Of a stretch of 43,053 nt of DNA, positions 6,753 through 16,140 are shown in pieces (positions within the stretch are counted from its first letter, which is position 1; the number at the start of each line of letters is the position of its first letter). Source of the stretch: Albidovulum sp. Its GTDB lineage: Bacteria; Pseudomonadota; Alphaproteobacteria; Rhodobacterales; Rhodobacteraceae. A model generated the notes under the pieces. That model was not told the origin of the DNA and ran no database searches. It saw only the letters and a program-made list of their open reading frames with translations. Both the position numbers and the translations under genes were made by a program. The stretch spans positions 1 through 43,053 of the forward strand of contig WFPA01000236.1 of the NCBI GenBank assembly GCA_015487815.1, read 5' to 3'.

Positions 6753-7385
6753 TTATCCCAGCCGCCCCTCCACCCAATTCGCCACGATCAACCCCGGCAC
6801 GCTATCAAGCGCCCGCTCGGCATCGCGGTCGAGGTTCAGCCGCTTCGGCAGCTTGACCTGCGGTACCAGCAGGAAGATCGGCACGGTGGCGCGGCCCCGG
6901 CCGGTCTTGGAGCGGGAGGCGACGCCGAGGCCCTTGGTGTTGAGGCGGCCGTCGGCCACCAGCAGGCTGGGTCCTCGCCGGCGATAGACGAAACGCAGGC
7001 GCAGGCCGCGCCGGCGCTCCCATTCGCCGGGCGTCAGCTTTGCGCCGCGTCGCCCCTTGCCGGCGGCGGGCAGCGGGATCGCCAGCCAGAAGCCGTCTTT
7101 CGAGCGGATCAGCGGACCGGTGTCATGGGCGCCGACGATGACCGGGGCCTTCGACCAGACCAGTGCCGCGGCGTTCAGGCTTTCGCCGGCCTTCGGGTAG
7201 GTCTGGCTCCGGATCGAGTTCGCGAGCCGCCGGCCGAGGCCCGCGCCGGTGATCTGGCCACGCCAGGCGGTCTTGAGCCCGGTCCCGGCCTCGCGCATGG
7301 CGGCGGTGACGGCCTTCTCGCCGGCCTTTACCTCTGCCGCCATGGCGGCGACGAGGTCGGGCGTGATGTCGAGCTTCAGCTTCAT
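6753..7385 (-). CDS. DUF6441-family phage protein (head-tail/tail completion region)
   Basis: The protein has 210 residues, starting MKLKLDITPDLVAAMAAEVKAGEKAV at the ATG at 7383-7385, which overlaps the stop of the joining protein (ATGA). The N-terminal amphipathic helix with an Arg-rich middle (PGEWERRRGLRLRFVYRRRG) is like DUF6441/HK97 gp10-type proteins that follow the head-tail joining gene and act before the tail terminator. The role is inferred from gene order. Confidence 0.65.
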   Translation of the reverse strand: MKLKLDITPDLVAAMAAEVKAGEKAVTAAMREAGTGLKTAWRGQITGAGLGRRLANSIRSQTYPKAGESLNAAALVWSKAPVIVGAHDTGPLIRSKDGFWLAIPLPAAGKGRRGAKLTPGEWERRRGLRLRFVYRRRGPSLLVADGRLNTKGLGVASRSKTGRGRATVPIFLLVPQVKLPKRLNLDRDAERALDSVPGLIVANWVEGRLG

Positions 7386-7693
7386 GCTGGCCGCAGGTCC
7401 ACGGTCCAGACCAGCCGTTCGCGGTCGCGGACGGGCTCGCTCTGGATGAGGAAGGTTTCGCCATCGATCTCGATCCGGTCTCCCGGGCGTGGGGTCGGCA
7501 CTTCCGCCACGCGCAGGTCCAACCTTGTCGTCTCCGACCAGAGGCGGGCCTCGCCGAAGCCCGTCACCTCGTCTGGCCGCCGCAGAATGGCGCGCACCAG
7601 CACGGGCGCGCCACCCTCGGCGGTGTAGACCACGTCGCGGCCGAGATGCGGGTCGGCGAAGAGCGCCTCCACCGCCGCGGCGAAGGCCGTCAT
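7382..7693 (-). CDS. Head-tail joining protein (lambda FII-like)
   Basis: The protein has 103 residues: MTAFAAAVEALFADPHLGRDVVYTAEG and, near the end, the PGDRIEIDGETFLIQSEPVRD pattern typical of small beta-barrel attachment proteins. The start at 7693 overlaps the capsid gene stop (ATGA), showing translational coupling. It would sit at the head-tail joint. Confidence 0.65.
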   Translation of the reverse strand: MTAFAAAVEALFADPHLGRDVVYTAEGGAPVLVRAILRRPDEVTGFGEARLWSETTRLDLRVAEVPTPRPGDRIEIDGETFLIQSEPVRDRERLVWTVDLRPA

Positions 7694-8706
7694 CACGCAC
7701 GCCGCGCCGAGCGCAGCACCTGTGGGCGGGTGCAGATCGGCAGCGGGTTGGACTCGATCTCGAGGCGCACCCATTCGTCGCGGTCCCGATCCGGAATGGA
7801 GCGGGCATAGAGCGGCAGGCCGAGGGTGTTGACGGTCTCGAAGGTATCGGCCGGGGCGTAGTAGATCTCGAAGAGCCCCTCCACGCCCTCGGGATAGAAG
7901 AACGCCTTGTCGGGCGGCACGCCGAAGGCGGCGTTGCCGCGGTAGCGGCGGAAGGTGATGCCGCCGAAGCTCACCTCGTCGGCGACGCGCGAGCGCAGGT
8001 CGGCCGCGGCGACGGTGTTGAGATAAGTCTCGCGCACTTCCTTGTGGGCCACCAGATCGGCGAAGAAGGCCGAGCCGCATTCGGCGCGCAGCTGCACCGC
8101 GCCGGTGGAAAGGCCCCCGAGGCTGTCCTCGACGCTCTCGATCAGAGCCTGGCATTTCTTGCGCAGGGCGCCCGAGGCGGGATTGGTGGCCGCGAGATCG
8201 AAGTTCACCTCCGCCGCCGGGGTGATGGCGAACTCGGTGAAGTAGTCTATGACCACCGCCCCGTCCTTTGGATCGAGCACCTTGCCCTGGATGCCATTCA
8301 GCAGGTGATACTCGAAGGTGGCCTCGGCATCGTTTCTGAGACGGCGCAGGCGGCGGGCCACCTCGGCCTGGATCTGCTGGGTCTCGCTCTCGCTGCCAAA
8401 GGCCCGGATGCCCTGGATTTCGGAAGCCCAGAGCACGTCCTGCTTCTTGAACTGGCGGCAGACGAAGGCCCGCACGTCGCGCCGTTCCGGTACCTGCTGA
8501 TCATAGGCCGAGCCGCGCTCGGAGAACGGGATCAGCGACAGCGTGCCGTCGCGGGACTCGATCACGACGGTGCGCGCGCGCACGCCGCGCGGGCTGAAGA
8601 GCCCCGAGCCCGAGAGCGTCGCCGGCTTGAAGGGGATGTTCTCGAGCGCGCGGGTGAGCTCGATCACCGAGAAGGCGTCGGTGTCGAAGATGTCCATGGT
8701 GGCCAT
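7693..8706 (-). CDS. Major capsid protein (lambda gpE family)
   Basis: The protein has 337 residues, MATMDIFDTDAFSVIELTRALENIPF, the typical opening of the gpE/Phage_cap_E family. The conserved features VVIESRDGTLSLIPFSERG, the middle helix with ALxRLRxDAE-type pattern, and the usual length of about 340 all fit. It forms the icosahedral shell with the gpD-type protein directly upstream, the same pairing as in lambda. Confidence 0.92.
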   Translation of the reverse strand: MATMDIFDTDAFSVIELTRALENIPFKPATLSGSGLFSPRGVRARTVVIESRDGTLSLIPFSERGSAYDQQVPERRDVRAFVCRQFKKQDVLWASEIQGIRAFGSESETQQIQAEVARRLRRLRNDAEATFEYHLLNGIQGKVLDPKDGAVVIDYFTEFAITPAAEVNFDLAATNPASGALRKKCQALIESVEDSLGGLSTGAVQLRAECGSAFFADLVAHKEVRETYLNTVAAADLRSRVADEVSFGGITFRRYRGNAAFGVPPDKAFFYPEGVEGLFEIYYAPADTFETVNTLGLPLYARSIPDRDRDEWVRLEIESNPLPICTRPQVLRSARRA

Positions 8707-8784
8707 GGGAAGGTCCTTTCAGGCGAGCGCTTCAGGAGAAGTGGGAACCGGTTCTCCGCCCTGAAGCGCGATGATGGAGTGGTG

Positions 8785-9162
8785 TCAGCGCACCAGGATG
8801 CCGGCGGCGAGAAGCGCGGCGTGCGCCGCGTCGATCTCGGGCTGGGTCGGGGTGCCGGTGAACACCAGATCGTTGGCGTTGACGATGGCCGGGCCGCGCA
8901 GGAGCACGACCGCCTCCACGTCGGCGGCGGTGGCGTCCGCCTTGCCCCAGAGCACGGCGACGGCGGTCTCGGTGCCATCGGTGGCGGCCGGGTCGTGGGC
9001 GGCGTATTTGCCGCTCGCGGTGATCCTGCCGAGCACGGTGCCGGGCGCGAGCACCGGGTTACTGGTCCCGGTGGCGATGGTGACGACCTCGCGGGTGTAA
9101 TCGCGGAAGGCCTCCCAGACGAGGAAGCCGCCGGGATGGGTGGTCTCGGAAAGAACGGTCAT
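8785..9162 (-). CDS. Head decoration protein (lambda gpD family)
   Basis: The protein has 125 residues with the family features: an N-terminal extended arm (TLSETTHPGGFLVWE-like), ATGTSNPVLAPGTVLGRIT, and AVLWGKADATAADVEAVVLLRGPAIVN. Trimers of it stabilise the expanded head against DNA pressure. It lies between the protease and the capsid gene as in lambda. Confidence 0.9.
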   Translation of the reverse strand: MTVLSETTHPGGFLVWEAFRDYTREVVTIATGTSNPVLAPGTVLGRITASGKYAAHDPAATDGTETAVAVLWGKADATAADVEAVVLLRGPAIVNANDLVFTGTPTQPEIDAAHAALLAAGILVR

Positions 9163-9168
9163 GGTCTG

Positions 9169-10176
9169 TCATCCCCTGCGCTTGAAGGTGCGGTCGATGA
9201 TGTCGGCCCAGGGCCGCGCCGCGGGGCCCGGGCCGGGCTGCGGGTGAGTGGCCGAGATGTCGGGCCCGGCTTCGGCCCTGGCGGCGAGAAGGTGGGCGCG
9301 CACCTCGTCGAGGCTCGCGTCCTCTTCGAGGAAGCGGCCCGCCATCTGCGGCTGACCGGCGAGGCGGCAGAGATCGACGACGGCGCGGGCATGGGCCATC
9401 GCCTCGGCGCGGATCGCGGCGGGATCTGGCGGCGCGCCGCTGGCCGGTGGCGTCCTGGCCGACGGCTGTGGAGCGTCGGCGGCGGAAGCCAGGCCGTCTT
9501 CGGCTTCCTCGACGCAATCCGGGCCGTCGGCGGCCCCGGTGCTGACGCCGTCGGACTTGTCGCCGGACACGGGCCCAGCTTGCATGGCGTCGACCAGCAC
9601 CGGCGGTGCGTTGCGGAAGCGCCCGATGTCGAAGGTCGCGGCGATCCGGACAGGCTCGATCAGCCGGTCGGCAAACCCCGCCTCCACCGCCTCGGCGGCA
9701 TCGAACCACGTTTCCGCCGCCATCAGCCTGGCGATCTCGTCTTCCGCCTTGCCGGACCTGGCGGCATAGCCCCTGATGAGCGCGGCCCCGATCTTGTCGA
9801 GCGCCTCGGCCATGGCACGCATGTCGGCGGATGTGCCCATCACCAGCCCGGAAGGGTCATGGATCATCAGGAACGCGTTCTCGGGCATGACGATCTCGTC
9901 GCCCGCCATGGCGATGTAGGAAGCGGCCGAGGCGGCGATCCCGTCGATGGTGACGGTGACCTTGCCCGCATGGCGCCTGAGCGCGTTGTAGATCGCCACC
10001 GCGTCGAACACCGACCCGCCAGGGCTGTTGAGCCTGAGCGTCAGCGGGGCCTTGTCCGGCAGCGTGCCGAGATCGGCCAGGAACGCCTTGGCGCTGACGC
10101 CATGGGCGCCGATCTCGTCATGGATCGACAGCTCCGCGCCCTCGGCGGTGGCGCGGAACCGGTACCAGCTCTTCAT
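9169..10176 (-). CDS. ClpP-like prohead maturation protease
   Basis: The protein has 335 residues from the ATG at 10174-10176, preceded by GGAGGA that lies in the end of the portal gene. Residues 1-190 are a ClpP-like domain: LRLNSPGGSVFDAVAIYNAL (51-66), nucleophile Ser83 in DGIAASAASYIAMAGD, and His106 in MIHDPSG. The C-terminal third is Pro/Ala-rich with a helical end and may act as scaffold, as in lambda C/Nu3. It processes the portal and scaffold during head maturation. Confidence 0.88.
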   Translation of the reverse strand: MKSWYRFRATAEGAELSIHDEIGAHGVSAKAFLADLGTLPDKAPLTLRLNSPGGSVFDAVAIYNALRRHAGKVTVTIDGIAASAASYIAMAGDEIVMPENAFLMIHDPSGLVMGTSADMRAMAEALDKIGAALIRGYAARSGKAEDEIARLMAAETWFDAAEAVEAGFADRLIEPVRIAATFDIGRFRNAPPVLVDAMQAGPVSGDKSDGVSTGAADGPDCVEEAEDGLASAADAPQPSARTPPASGAPPDPAAIRAEAMAHARAVVDLCRLAGQPQMAGRFLEEDASLDEVRAHLLAARAEAGPDISATHPQPGPGPAARPWADIIDRTFKRRG

Positions 10177-10180
10177 GTGG

Positions 10181-11665
10181 TTACTCCTCCTTCGGGATGT
10201 CGTCTCCGGGCGCGGCGGAGGGCCGCTCCGGCGTGGCGCGTGGTCCCTGCCTCTCGCGGGCCCCCTTGCCGTAGGCGAGCCCCAGTTCGGCGGCGCGCGC
10301 GGCATCGGCCGCGTTCTCGCGGTCGATCTCCTCGATGTCGTAGCCCGTGGCCTCGACGGCCTTCCTGCGCGACATCAGCCCGGCTTCGATCGCGAGAAGC
10401 TGCGCCTGGATGTCCTTCAGGGGATCGACCCAGTCCCAGCGCGGCGGGATCCACTGCACGGCGCGCGCCGCTTCCATGTCGGGCAGATCGAGCGCGCCCG
10501 AGAGCACCGCCGCCTCGAGCCAGCGCGCCCAGACCGGCCGGCAGAGCTGATGGGCGATCACCCCGTGCTGCAACTGGCTGAAGCGGCGGCGGAACTCGAC
10601 GAGCTCGGCGCGCAGGCTCGAGTAGTTGGCCTGGCGCACATCGCCGGTGACCAGATGATAGGGCAGCCCCAGCGAGGCGGAGATCGCCAGAAGCGTGCGA
10701 TACTGGAACGCCTCGTAGCCGCCGCCCACATCGGCGGGAGACGAGAACGTCACGTCCTCGCCCGGCAGCAGCACCTGCAGCGTTCCTGGCTCGAGGCTCG
10801 CGATGCCGGTGCCGTCCTCCGCGTCCTCCACCGCGCCCATCGGCTGTTCCTCGGGCGCGGCCTTCGTGATGAAGCCCGCGAACATGGCCGCGGTCTTCTT
10901 CCGGTCGAGTTCGGCGTCGTCGTACTGGTCGAGCAGATGGAGCCGCACCATGGCCGGGGCCACATGCGGCAGGCCCCGGATCTGGCCGGCGTCGAGCGGG
11001 CGGTAGACGTGCAGCACGTCCTCGGCGGGCACGCGCACCGTTTCGGGTATTGGCGCGCCCCGATCGGTGCTGTCGCCCGGATGGCGGCGGCGGAAGTGAT
11101 AGGCCACGCGCCGGCCTACATGATCGAACTCGATCCCGCAGCGGATGGCGTTGCCGTTCGGGGCCGTCTCGGTCTTCTCGAAGGGCAGCATCTCGGACTG
11201 GAGAAGCTGCAGCTGGAACGGGACGAGCAGCCCATCCTCGGCACGTCTTGGGCGCAGCCGGACGAAGCACTCGCCGGCGACGAACATCTCGCGGGCAACC
11301 ATCGCCTGCAGGCCGTAGAAGTCGGTCAGCCCGTCGGCGTCGGCCTCGTCGGTCCAGGCGAGCCACAGCCGCTGGACCCGGTCGCGCAAATCCGAATCCC
11401 CGATCAGCGACGACGGCTTGATCCCGTCCCCGACCAGATTGGCGGCGAAGGCCTCGCAGGCGTTCGCCGCATAGCCGTTGGTGACCACGAGCTCCCGCGC
11501 GCGGGCCAGAAGACGGGGACCGCCCGAGGCGACCAGGGCGTTGATGTTCTCCAAGGGCGGGTTCCAGCCCCGGAGTCGTCGCTTCGCCATGGCGCCTTCG
11601 AGACGGGCGCGCACGGCAGCGGGGCCGCCGGTGGATCGGCGGCGGAAGCGGTCGAAGAGACTCAC
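10181..11665 (-). CDS. Portal protein (lambda gpB family)
   Basis: The protein has 494 residues with the lambda-family portal pattern: N-terminal RGWNPPLENINALVASGGPRLLARARELV, the VTNGYAANACEAFAANLVGDGIKP motif, then EMLPFEKTET and the VPAEDVLHVYRPLDAGQIRGLPHVAPAM segment. Twelve copies form the DNA entry channel at one capsid vertex, docking to terminase and gpW. Confidence 0.93.
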   Translation of the reverse strand: MSLFDRFRRRSTGGPAAVRARLEGAMAKRRLRGWNPPLENINALVASGGPRLLARARELVVTNGYAANACEAFAANLVGDGIKPSSLIGDSDLRDRVQRLWLAWTDEADADGLTDFYGLQAMVAREMFVAGECFVRLRPRRAEDGLLVPFQLQLLQSEMLPFEKTETAPNGNAIRCGIEFDHVGRRVAYHFRRRHPGDSTDRGAPIPETVRVPAEDVLHVYRPLDAGQIRGLPHVAPAMVRLHLLDQYDDAELDRKKTAAMFAGFITKAAPEEQPMGAVEDAEDGTGIASLEPGTLQVLLPGEDVTFSSPADVGGGYEAFQYRTLLAISASLGLPYHLVTGDVRQANYSSLRAELVEFRRRFSQLQHGVIAHQLCRPVWARWLEAAVLSGALDLPDMEAARAVQWIPPRWDWVDPLKDIQAQLLAIEAGLMSRRKAVEATGYDIEEIDRENAADAARAAELGLAYGKGARERQGPRATPERPSAAPGDDIPKEE

Positions 11666-11668
11666 CGC

Positions 11669-11884
11669 TCAGAGCCCCTTGGACGTCGTCACGCGCAGAT
11701 GCCGGACAATCCGGCGCCCCTCGGCCGCGGCGATCTCGCGGTCGAGCGCCTCGATGGCCCGGTCGATCTCGGCGAGGCTGCGGTATTCCACGGTCTTGCC
11801 GTCGTAAGTGACCCGGGCCACGCCCGAGGATCGTGAGGTCAGCAGCGCCTCGCGGCGGGTTTGCAGATCTGAAAGGGTTGCCAT
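11669..11884 (-). CDS. gpW-like head-tail connector
   Basis: The protein has 71 residues (MATLSDLQTRREALLTSRSSG...). It is the size of gpW and has the same alternation: helix, a short beta-hairpin with VTYDGKTVEYRSLAEIDRAIEALD, helix. It lies between large terminase and portal as in lambda. It stabilises packaged DNA and forms the base for FII. Confidence 0.88.
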   Translation of the reverse strand: MATLSDLQTRREALLTSRSSGVARVTYDGKTVEYRSLAEIDRAIEALDREIAAAEGRRIVRHLRVTTSKGL

Positions 11885-11887
11885 CGA

Positions 11888-14800
11888 TCAGCCCATGTAA
11901 TTCGAGCGCACGGTCCGTCGCCGTCGCGGCGCCGGGTGAGCCGTCCGCCGCTGCACCGCGCCGGTCGCGGTTTCTGCAGCCCCGACCGCCACCTGCCGCT
12001 CCAGCTCCGCCCACTGCGCCTCGGACCACCGGTCCGCCCCGGCGATCCAGGCGGCGGCGCGGGCATAGACGCGGGCGTCGAGCGCCTCGTTCCTCTCACG
12101 CAGCTTCTGCCATTCGAGCCTGGCGAAGCCCCGCTTGTTCTTCACCGTCACCAGTTGCTCGGCCACCAGCTGCTTGAGCCACTCGCTGTCCACCCAGCCC
12201 GGCAGATGCACGGTGCCGGGCGGGTATGTGGCGCCGGCCGCAATCTCGTCCGCCGTGGGCCGTTCCTGCCTGAGAAAGCGGTAGGTCTCGGCCTTGAAGG
12301 TTGACACCGCCACCGTCCAGAGCCGCGCGCCCCGGCGCAGGCGCTTGCCCCCGACAGTTGCGTCCACGTAAGTCGGGCCGGTCACTGGCGCCGCCCTGTT
12401 GAACCCCTCCACACCCTTCACCGGCGCCACCTGCCCAAAGCCCACGGCCCGCGCCCAGCCATAGACGGCGCTGGTCTCGTAGCCCGTATCGACGGCGAGA
12501 CGGGCAATGGTCAGGTGTGCGCCGCTCGCATGGATCCATGTCCGACCAAGAAGCTCCGACAGCTTTGCCCAGCACGCCGGATCGGCCGGCCCGCCCTCGA
12601 TCACCAGATGGTCAATGAGCCAGCTTTCCAGTCCACGCCCCCAAGCCCAGATATCAACCTCGACCCGGTCCTTCTGCACATCCGCCCCGGCGGTCAGGAA
12701 CAGGCCCCGCTCCGGCACCGTGCCCACCGGCCAGTCTTCCTTCAGCCCGGCCAGGCGCTGCCAGTCGGGTGCATCGCCGGTCTCCACCCAGGTCTCGCCC
12801 AGCGAGGTATTCACGAAGGTCTTCATCGCCTCGTCGCCACCGGCGCGCGCCGAGAGAAACGCCTTCACCATCGCCTCCAACCGCACCCAGGGGGAATAGA
12901 TCTCGTTGAGTTGGAACCCGGCGATACCGGCAAAGGGCCGTCGCGCCCGCCATTCGCCCTTGCCGACGGCCGCCCATCTTGTCTGGTCGTCCCACTTCGC
13001 GGCGCAGTGGATGCATTCGTAGCGCGCCGTCTCCGGCCGATGCTCACCCTGCTCGGTCTTCTCCCATCTGACCTGCCCCCAGATCAGCACCTGGGATTCA
13101 CCACCGTCCGGACACGGCACCCAGTATTGCCGCTGGTCGCTTTCCTCAAACGCCGTTTCGATCCGGCTCGCGCCCTTGTTGGTCGGCGTCGAGACCAGCA
13201 CGATCTTGCGGTTCCAGAACGTCACCGTGCGCTTTTTCGCCAGGTTTACCGGATCGCCCTCGGCACCCGCGCTGAACGGATAGCGGTCGACCTCGTCGCA
13301 GAGCAGCAGCCGGATCGGCCGGCTCGCAAGCCCCGAAGGCGCGTTGGCGCCGACAATTGTCAGATGCCCGCCCGGAAAGCGCTTGTGCAGGATCTTGTTG
13401 TTGCCATCACGCGATTTGGGGTCGGCGATCTTGTCCCTCAGGCACGGCGTGTCCCGCGCCATCGGCGAGAAGCGGTCCTTCGACCAGGTCTCGGCATCGC
13501 GCTCGGTCGGCATCACCACCATGATCGGCGCCGGGTCCTGGTCGATGTGGTAGCCGACGGCGTTGTTCAGCATCTCCGTGTTGTGGGTCGGGATCATTGA
13601 TCGTCCGGCCAGATAAAGCCGGTTCGGGCTGTCGACCTGGATGCAGCGCACCGGAACGCTGGCGACCCTCTCGACTGCGACAATCCGGCGGCGCTCGGTC
13701 TCGGTGGTGCGCCGGCCTTCGCGCGAGACAAGCCGCGCCCGCTTGCGCGCAAGCCGGAACACGGGCGTGTCCTCGTAGATCATGAAGGAGAAGCGCGTTG
13801 CCGGCTTGCCGAGTTTGCGCACCCCGTCGATCACCACGCTTGGCTGCTTTGCAACGGAGGTGAACTTGATCCCCAGCGTCGCCAGCAACTCGCCAAAGCC
13901 CTCGGCCAGACGCGGGTATATCGTGATGAACTCGCAGCGCCCGCATTCGGCAACATAACCATCCGTGTCCATCAGCCCCTGCAGCAGCGCCAGGCGCTGG
14001 TCTTTCGATGCCCTGAGATAGGCCGGTGGAATATGCTTGCCGGTATCCGGTGTCTTGCGCGACTTGATGAGGCCCAGTTCCCGCAGCCTCAGGCTGAAGG
14101 GTTTTGCCTCTGGCAGAACCGGATCGACCGAAGTTCCGTGCTTCCACTGCATGCCGAACTGTCGCCCGCATTCGGCGCAGTTGCCTCCCTTGTACCGGCC
14201 GACAACGTTCATGTCGTGCCCGCGTTGACAGATATGATCCGGCCAGGGAAAGGTCGGCCTGAGCGTCAGGATGTGCGCAAACCGCTTGTCCTTCGCCTTG
14301 ACCTCCACCGCCATGCCGCAGGCGCGCAGGTGATCGGCGATTTCGAGATCATCCTCATGCGTCGTGATCTGCGAGCCGTAGCTGTGCCCGTCACCCAACC
14401 ACACGCCGAGCACATAGGGCGGGATCGGCAGGTTGGCCTCGGGCAGTTCCAGCGCCCCCGCCACCGGGATGGCATAGCGATTGCGTCGTTTCGCACCAAA
14501 GCAATGCGCTGTCTCGGCAATCTCCCTGGTTGTCAGAACCATCCGGTGGGTCGTCATCGAACAGGTCCCCCATGGCGCGGCTCGCGCGCACCTCCGTGTC
14601 GGACTCCACCGCCCAGAGGTGATCGGCATCGGCGATGATCGAACTGCCGTCCGAGAACCGGACCCGGTAGCAGGGCCGGTCCATCATCACCCCGGTCGCT
14701 GCCGTCACCCGGCAGGGCCGGCCGCGTTCGTCGAAGATCACATCGCCGACCCTGATCTCGCCCATGGTCGTCCAGCCCCCGGGCGTCGGGATGGGCGTGT

Positions 14801-15089
14801 CCAGCGCCAGCGCCTTGCCCACCTGCGAACTCGACATGATGACCACGGTCTCGGCAGCGCCGTCGGAAATCGCCTCCATGATCCCACGCTGATATTCGGC
14901 CCGCGAGGTTTTCCACTGACCGGGTTCGGCGCTCGCCTCGGAACTCAGCCGCCGGTTCGCGTCCGCCCAGTCACTGATCGTCAGCTCCGGCGGCGGGGTC
15001 AGTGCCTTCAGTGCCCGGCGCACCGTCCTCTGCAAGACCTTCGTCCCCGGCGGGGTCAGGATCGTCGTTGTCTCGCTCAAGGCGCACAT
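11888..15089 (-). CDS. Large terminase subunit (lambda gpA family), interrupted by an intein and an apparent frameshift
   Basis: The extein adds up to about 655 residues, normal for gpA-type TerL. The N-part (MCALSETTT...) has the family signature LTISDWADANRRLSSEASAEPGQW and the Walker A start SSSQVGK at 14814-14831; the C-part resumes as TEMLNNAVGYHIDQDPAPIMVVMPTERDAE and contains LLCDEVDRYP (Walker B). It ends RTVRSNYMG at 11888. Intein DNA (13580-14813) separates GK from T of Walker A. The two halves lie in frames offset by one base, with the switch inside the intein near 14550-14575, so an uninterrupted product is not encoded as read. The ATG at 15089 is chosen over an upstream TTG; it overlaps small terminase. 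The role is ATP-driven DNA packaging. Confidence 0.88.
13580..14813 (-). other. Class 3 (WCT-type) intein with LAGLIDADG homing endonuclease inside terminase
   Basis: The intein starts with Ala (ALALDTPIPTPGGWTTMGEI) rather than Cys and ends MIPTHN before Thr+1. Block B has the Trp (DADHLWAV), block F the Cys nucleophile (VRCIQVD) and block G the Thr (PTHN), the W-C-T set of class 3 inteins known from DnaB and terminase of actinophages. The endonuclease domain has two LAGLIDADG motifs (VLGVWLGDG, LLQGLMDTDG) and between them a C-x2-H...C-x2-C zinc-finger-like insert (ICQRGH...CAECG). The length of 1234 bases is 411 codons plus one base, which gives the frameshift. It is inserted between K and T of Walker A, a classic conserved-site choice. 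Confidence 0.88.
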
Positions 15090-15543
15090 CCGTTTCCGCA
15101 AGTTCCTCCAGCGCCTCGCGCACGGCGCCGCGCAACACGTCCCGCACCGCCGCCGGAGTTTCCGCGCCCTGCAGCTGCGCCGCCAGCCGGTCGGGCAATG
15201 CCAGAAGCCGCGTGCGCAACAGCGCCAGCACCGCGATCCAGGCCGCCTCTACGTCTTCGGCGGCGATCACCGCGCCGCGCTTTTCCTCGGCCTCCATCTC
15301 GGCGAGATCGGCGCGCGCCCGGATGAGGCGCGCCCGCTCGGCGGCATAATCTGGAGCGCCGGCCTGTGCCCGTGCCGCCTGTTCGCGCAGGTAACGCACA
15401 TAGCCGCGCACCGAGCCGATCAGGTCGTACTGCCCGCGCGTGGCTTTCGGGATCACGCCCTCGCGGCTCAGCTGCTGCACCCGCCGCTCGGAGAGGTCCA
15501 GAAGCTTCGCGATCACCCCGATGGGCTGGCTGGGCGATGACAC
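14971..15543 (-). CDS. Small terminase subunit (Nu1-like)
   Basis: The protein has 190 residues from a GTG at 15541-15543 with GGGGAG eight bases before it. A winged-helix DNA-binding N-terminus (IGVIAKLLDLSERRVQQLSREGVIPKATRGQYDLIGSVRGYVRYL) is followed by a long helix and an acidic C-terminus (NDDPDPAGDEGLAEDG). It recognises the packaging site and recruits TerL. It overlaps TerL by about 120 bases. It is the first gene of the late operon, so the late promoter and possibly the cos/pac site should lie just upstream, around 15544-15657. Confidence 0.85.
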   Translation of the reverse strand: MSSPSQPIGVIAKLLDLSERRVQQLSREGVIPKATRGQYDLIGSVRGYVRYLREQAARAQAGAPDYAAERARLIRARADLAEMEAEEKRGAVIAAEDVEAAWIAVLALLRTRLLALPDRLAAQLQGAETPAAVRDVLRGAVREALEELAETDVRLERDNDDPDPAGDEGLAEDGAPGTEGTDPAAGADDQ

Positions 15544-15657
15544 GCGATTGCTCCCCGGCGCTGAACAAAGCCATGATATTGCTGCGATTATACTGGATGG
15601 GCCAGCCCTTCAGAGCGAAGCTGATTGCACGAAACAATGCAATCGACGGAGACAACG

Positions 15658-15834
15658 ATGACCTTCACCGAAGCCCTCGCAAACCCGGAAACCCGCCGCA
15701 TGATCGACGCGATCGAGGACATCCGCGCCTCGCTCGTCGGCCGGGAAGACGACATCATCCTCCTCGAGGCGCTCGAAAACGCCTACGCCGACTTCGAGCG
15801 CAAGACGGGCCTCGACCTTCGCGATTGCCGCTGA
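15658..15834 (+). CDS. Small phage protein of unknown function (58 aa)
   Basis: The ATG at 15658 has GGAG six bases upstream (15649-15652), so it is preferred over the longer frame from 15625. The product MTFTEALANPETRRMIDAIEDIRASLVG... is acidic and helical, with no motif I recognise. It starts a plus-strand set running against the late and early operons and is divergent from terminase with about 115 bases between, which must contain both promoters. Confidence 0.6.
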   Translation: MTFTEALANPETRRMIDAIEDIRASLVGREDDIILLEALENAYADFERKTGLDLRDCR

Positions 15835-15846
15835 AAGGAGACCACG

Positions 15847-16116
15847 ATGCCCCGCCTCAACCCGCAAACCACACCCCGCCATCAGCTTCGCGCCGAGAAG
15901 GCCCGGCGCAACCACGAAGCCGCGCTCGCCGCCTTCATCGGAAAGAAGGCCGAGATCGACGAGATGCTTGCCCGCCTGCAGGCGCTCAGCGACGACCATT
16001 TCGGGTTCGACCCCGAAGCCGTCAACTGGGGAGCCGTCGGGTCGATCGACCACGTTGCCAGCGACCTCAGGGAGATCACCGACTTCCTGTTCGGTGAAGG
16101 CGAATACGCCGAGTGA
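15847..16116 (+). CDS. Small phage protein of unknown function (89 aa)
   Basis: It starts with a strong ribosome binding site (AAGGAG, seven bases before ATG), 12 bases after the 58-residue gene. The protein has a basic N-terminal third (HQLRAEKARRNHEAALAAFIGKKAEIDEM) and an acidic C-terminal end (DLREITDFLFGEGEYAE); it looks like an antiparallel helical pair. No family is recognised. Confidence 0.65.
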   Translation: MPRLNPQTTPRHQLRAEKARRNHEAALAAFIGKKAEIDEMLARLQALSDDHFGFDPEAVNWGAVGSIDHVASDLREITDFLFGEGEYAE

Positions 16117-16140
16117 TCTTCGGCCCTGCCCGAACTCCGG

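Noticed and set aside
7489-10581. A 1030-codon plus-strand open frame across the capsid, decoration and protease genes
   Set aside because: It is the antisense shadow of high-GC minus-strand genes with clear homology (gpE, gpD, ClpP-like); its product is low-complexity Gly/Arg/His-rich with no ribosome binding site.
10173-12029. A 618-codon minus-strand frame over the portal gene
   Set aside because: It is an alternative frame of the portal and gpW genes, Arg/Ala/Gly-rich throughout, while the portal frame has family signatures.
1-15543. A gene transfer agent (RcGTA-like)
   Set aside because: Head genes are lambda-type (gpA terminase, gpB portal, gpD, gpE, ClpP protease), and replication, recombinase and methylase genes are present, none of which fits RcGTA.
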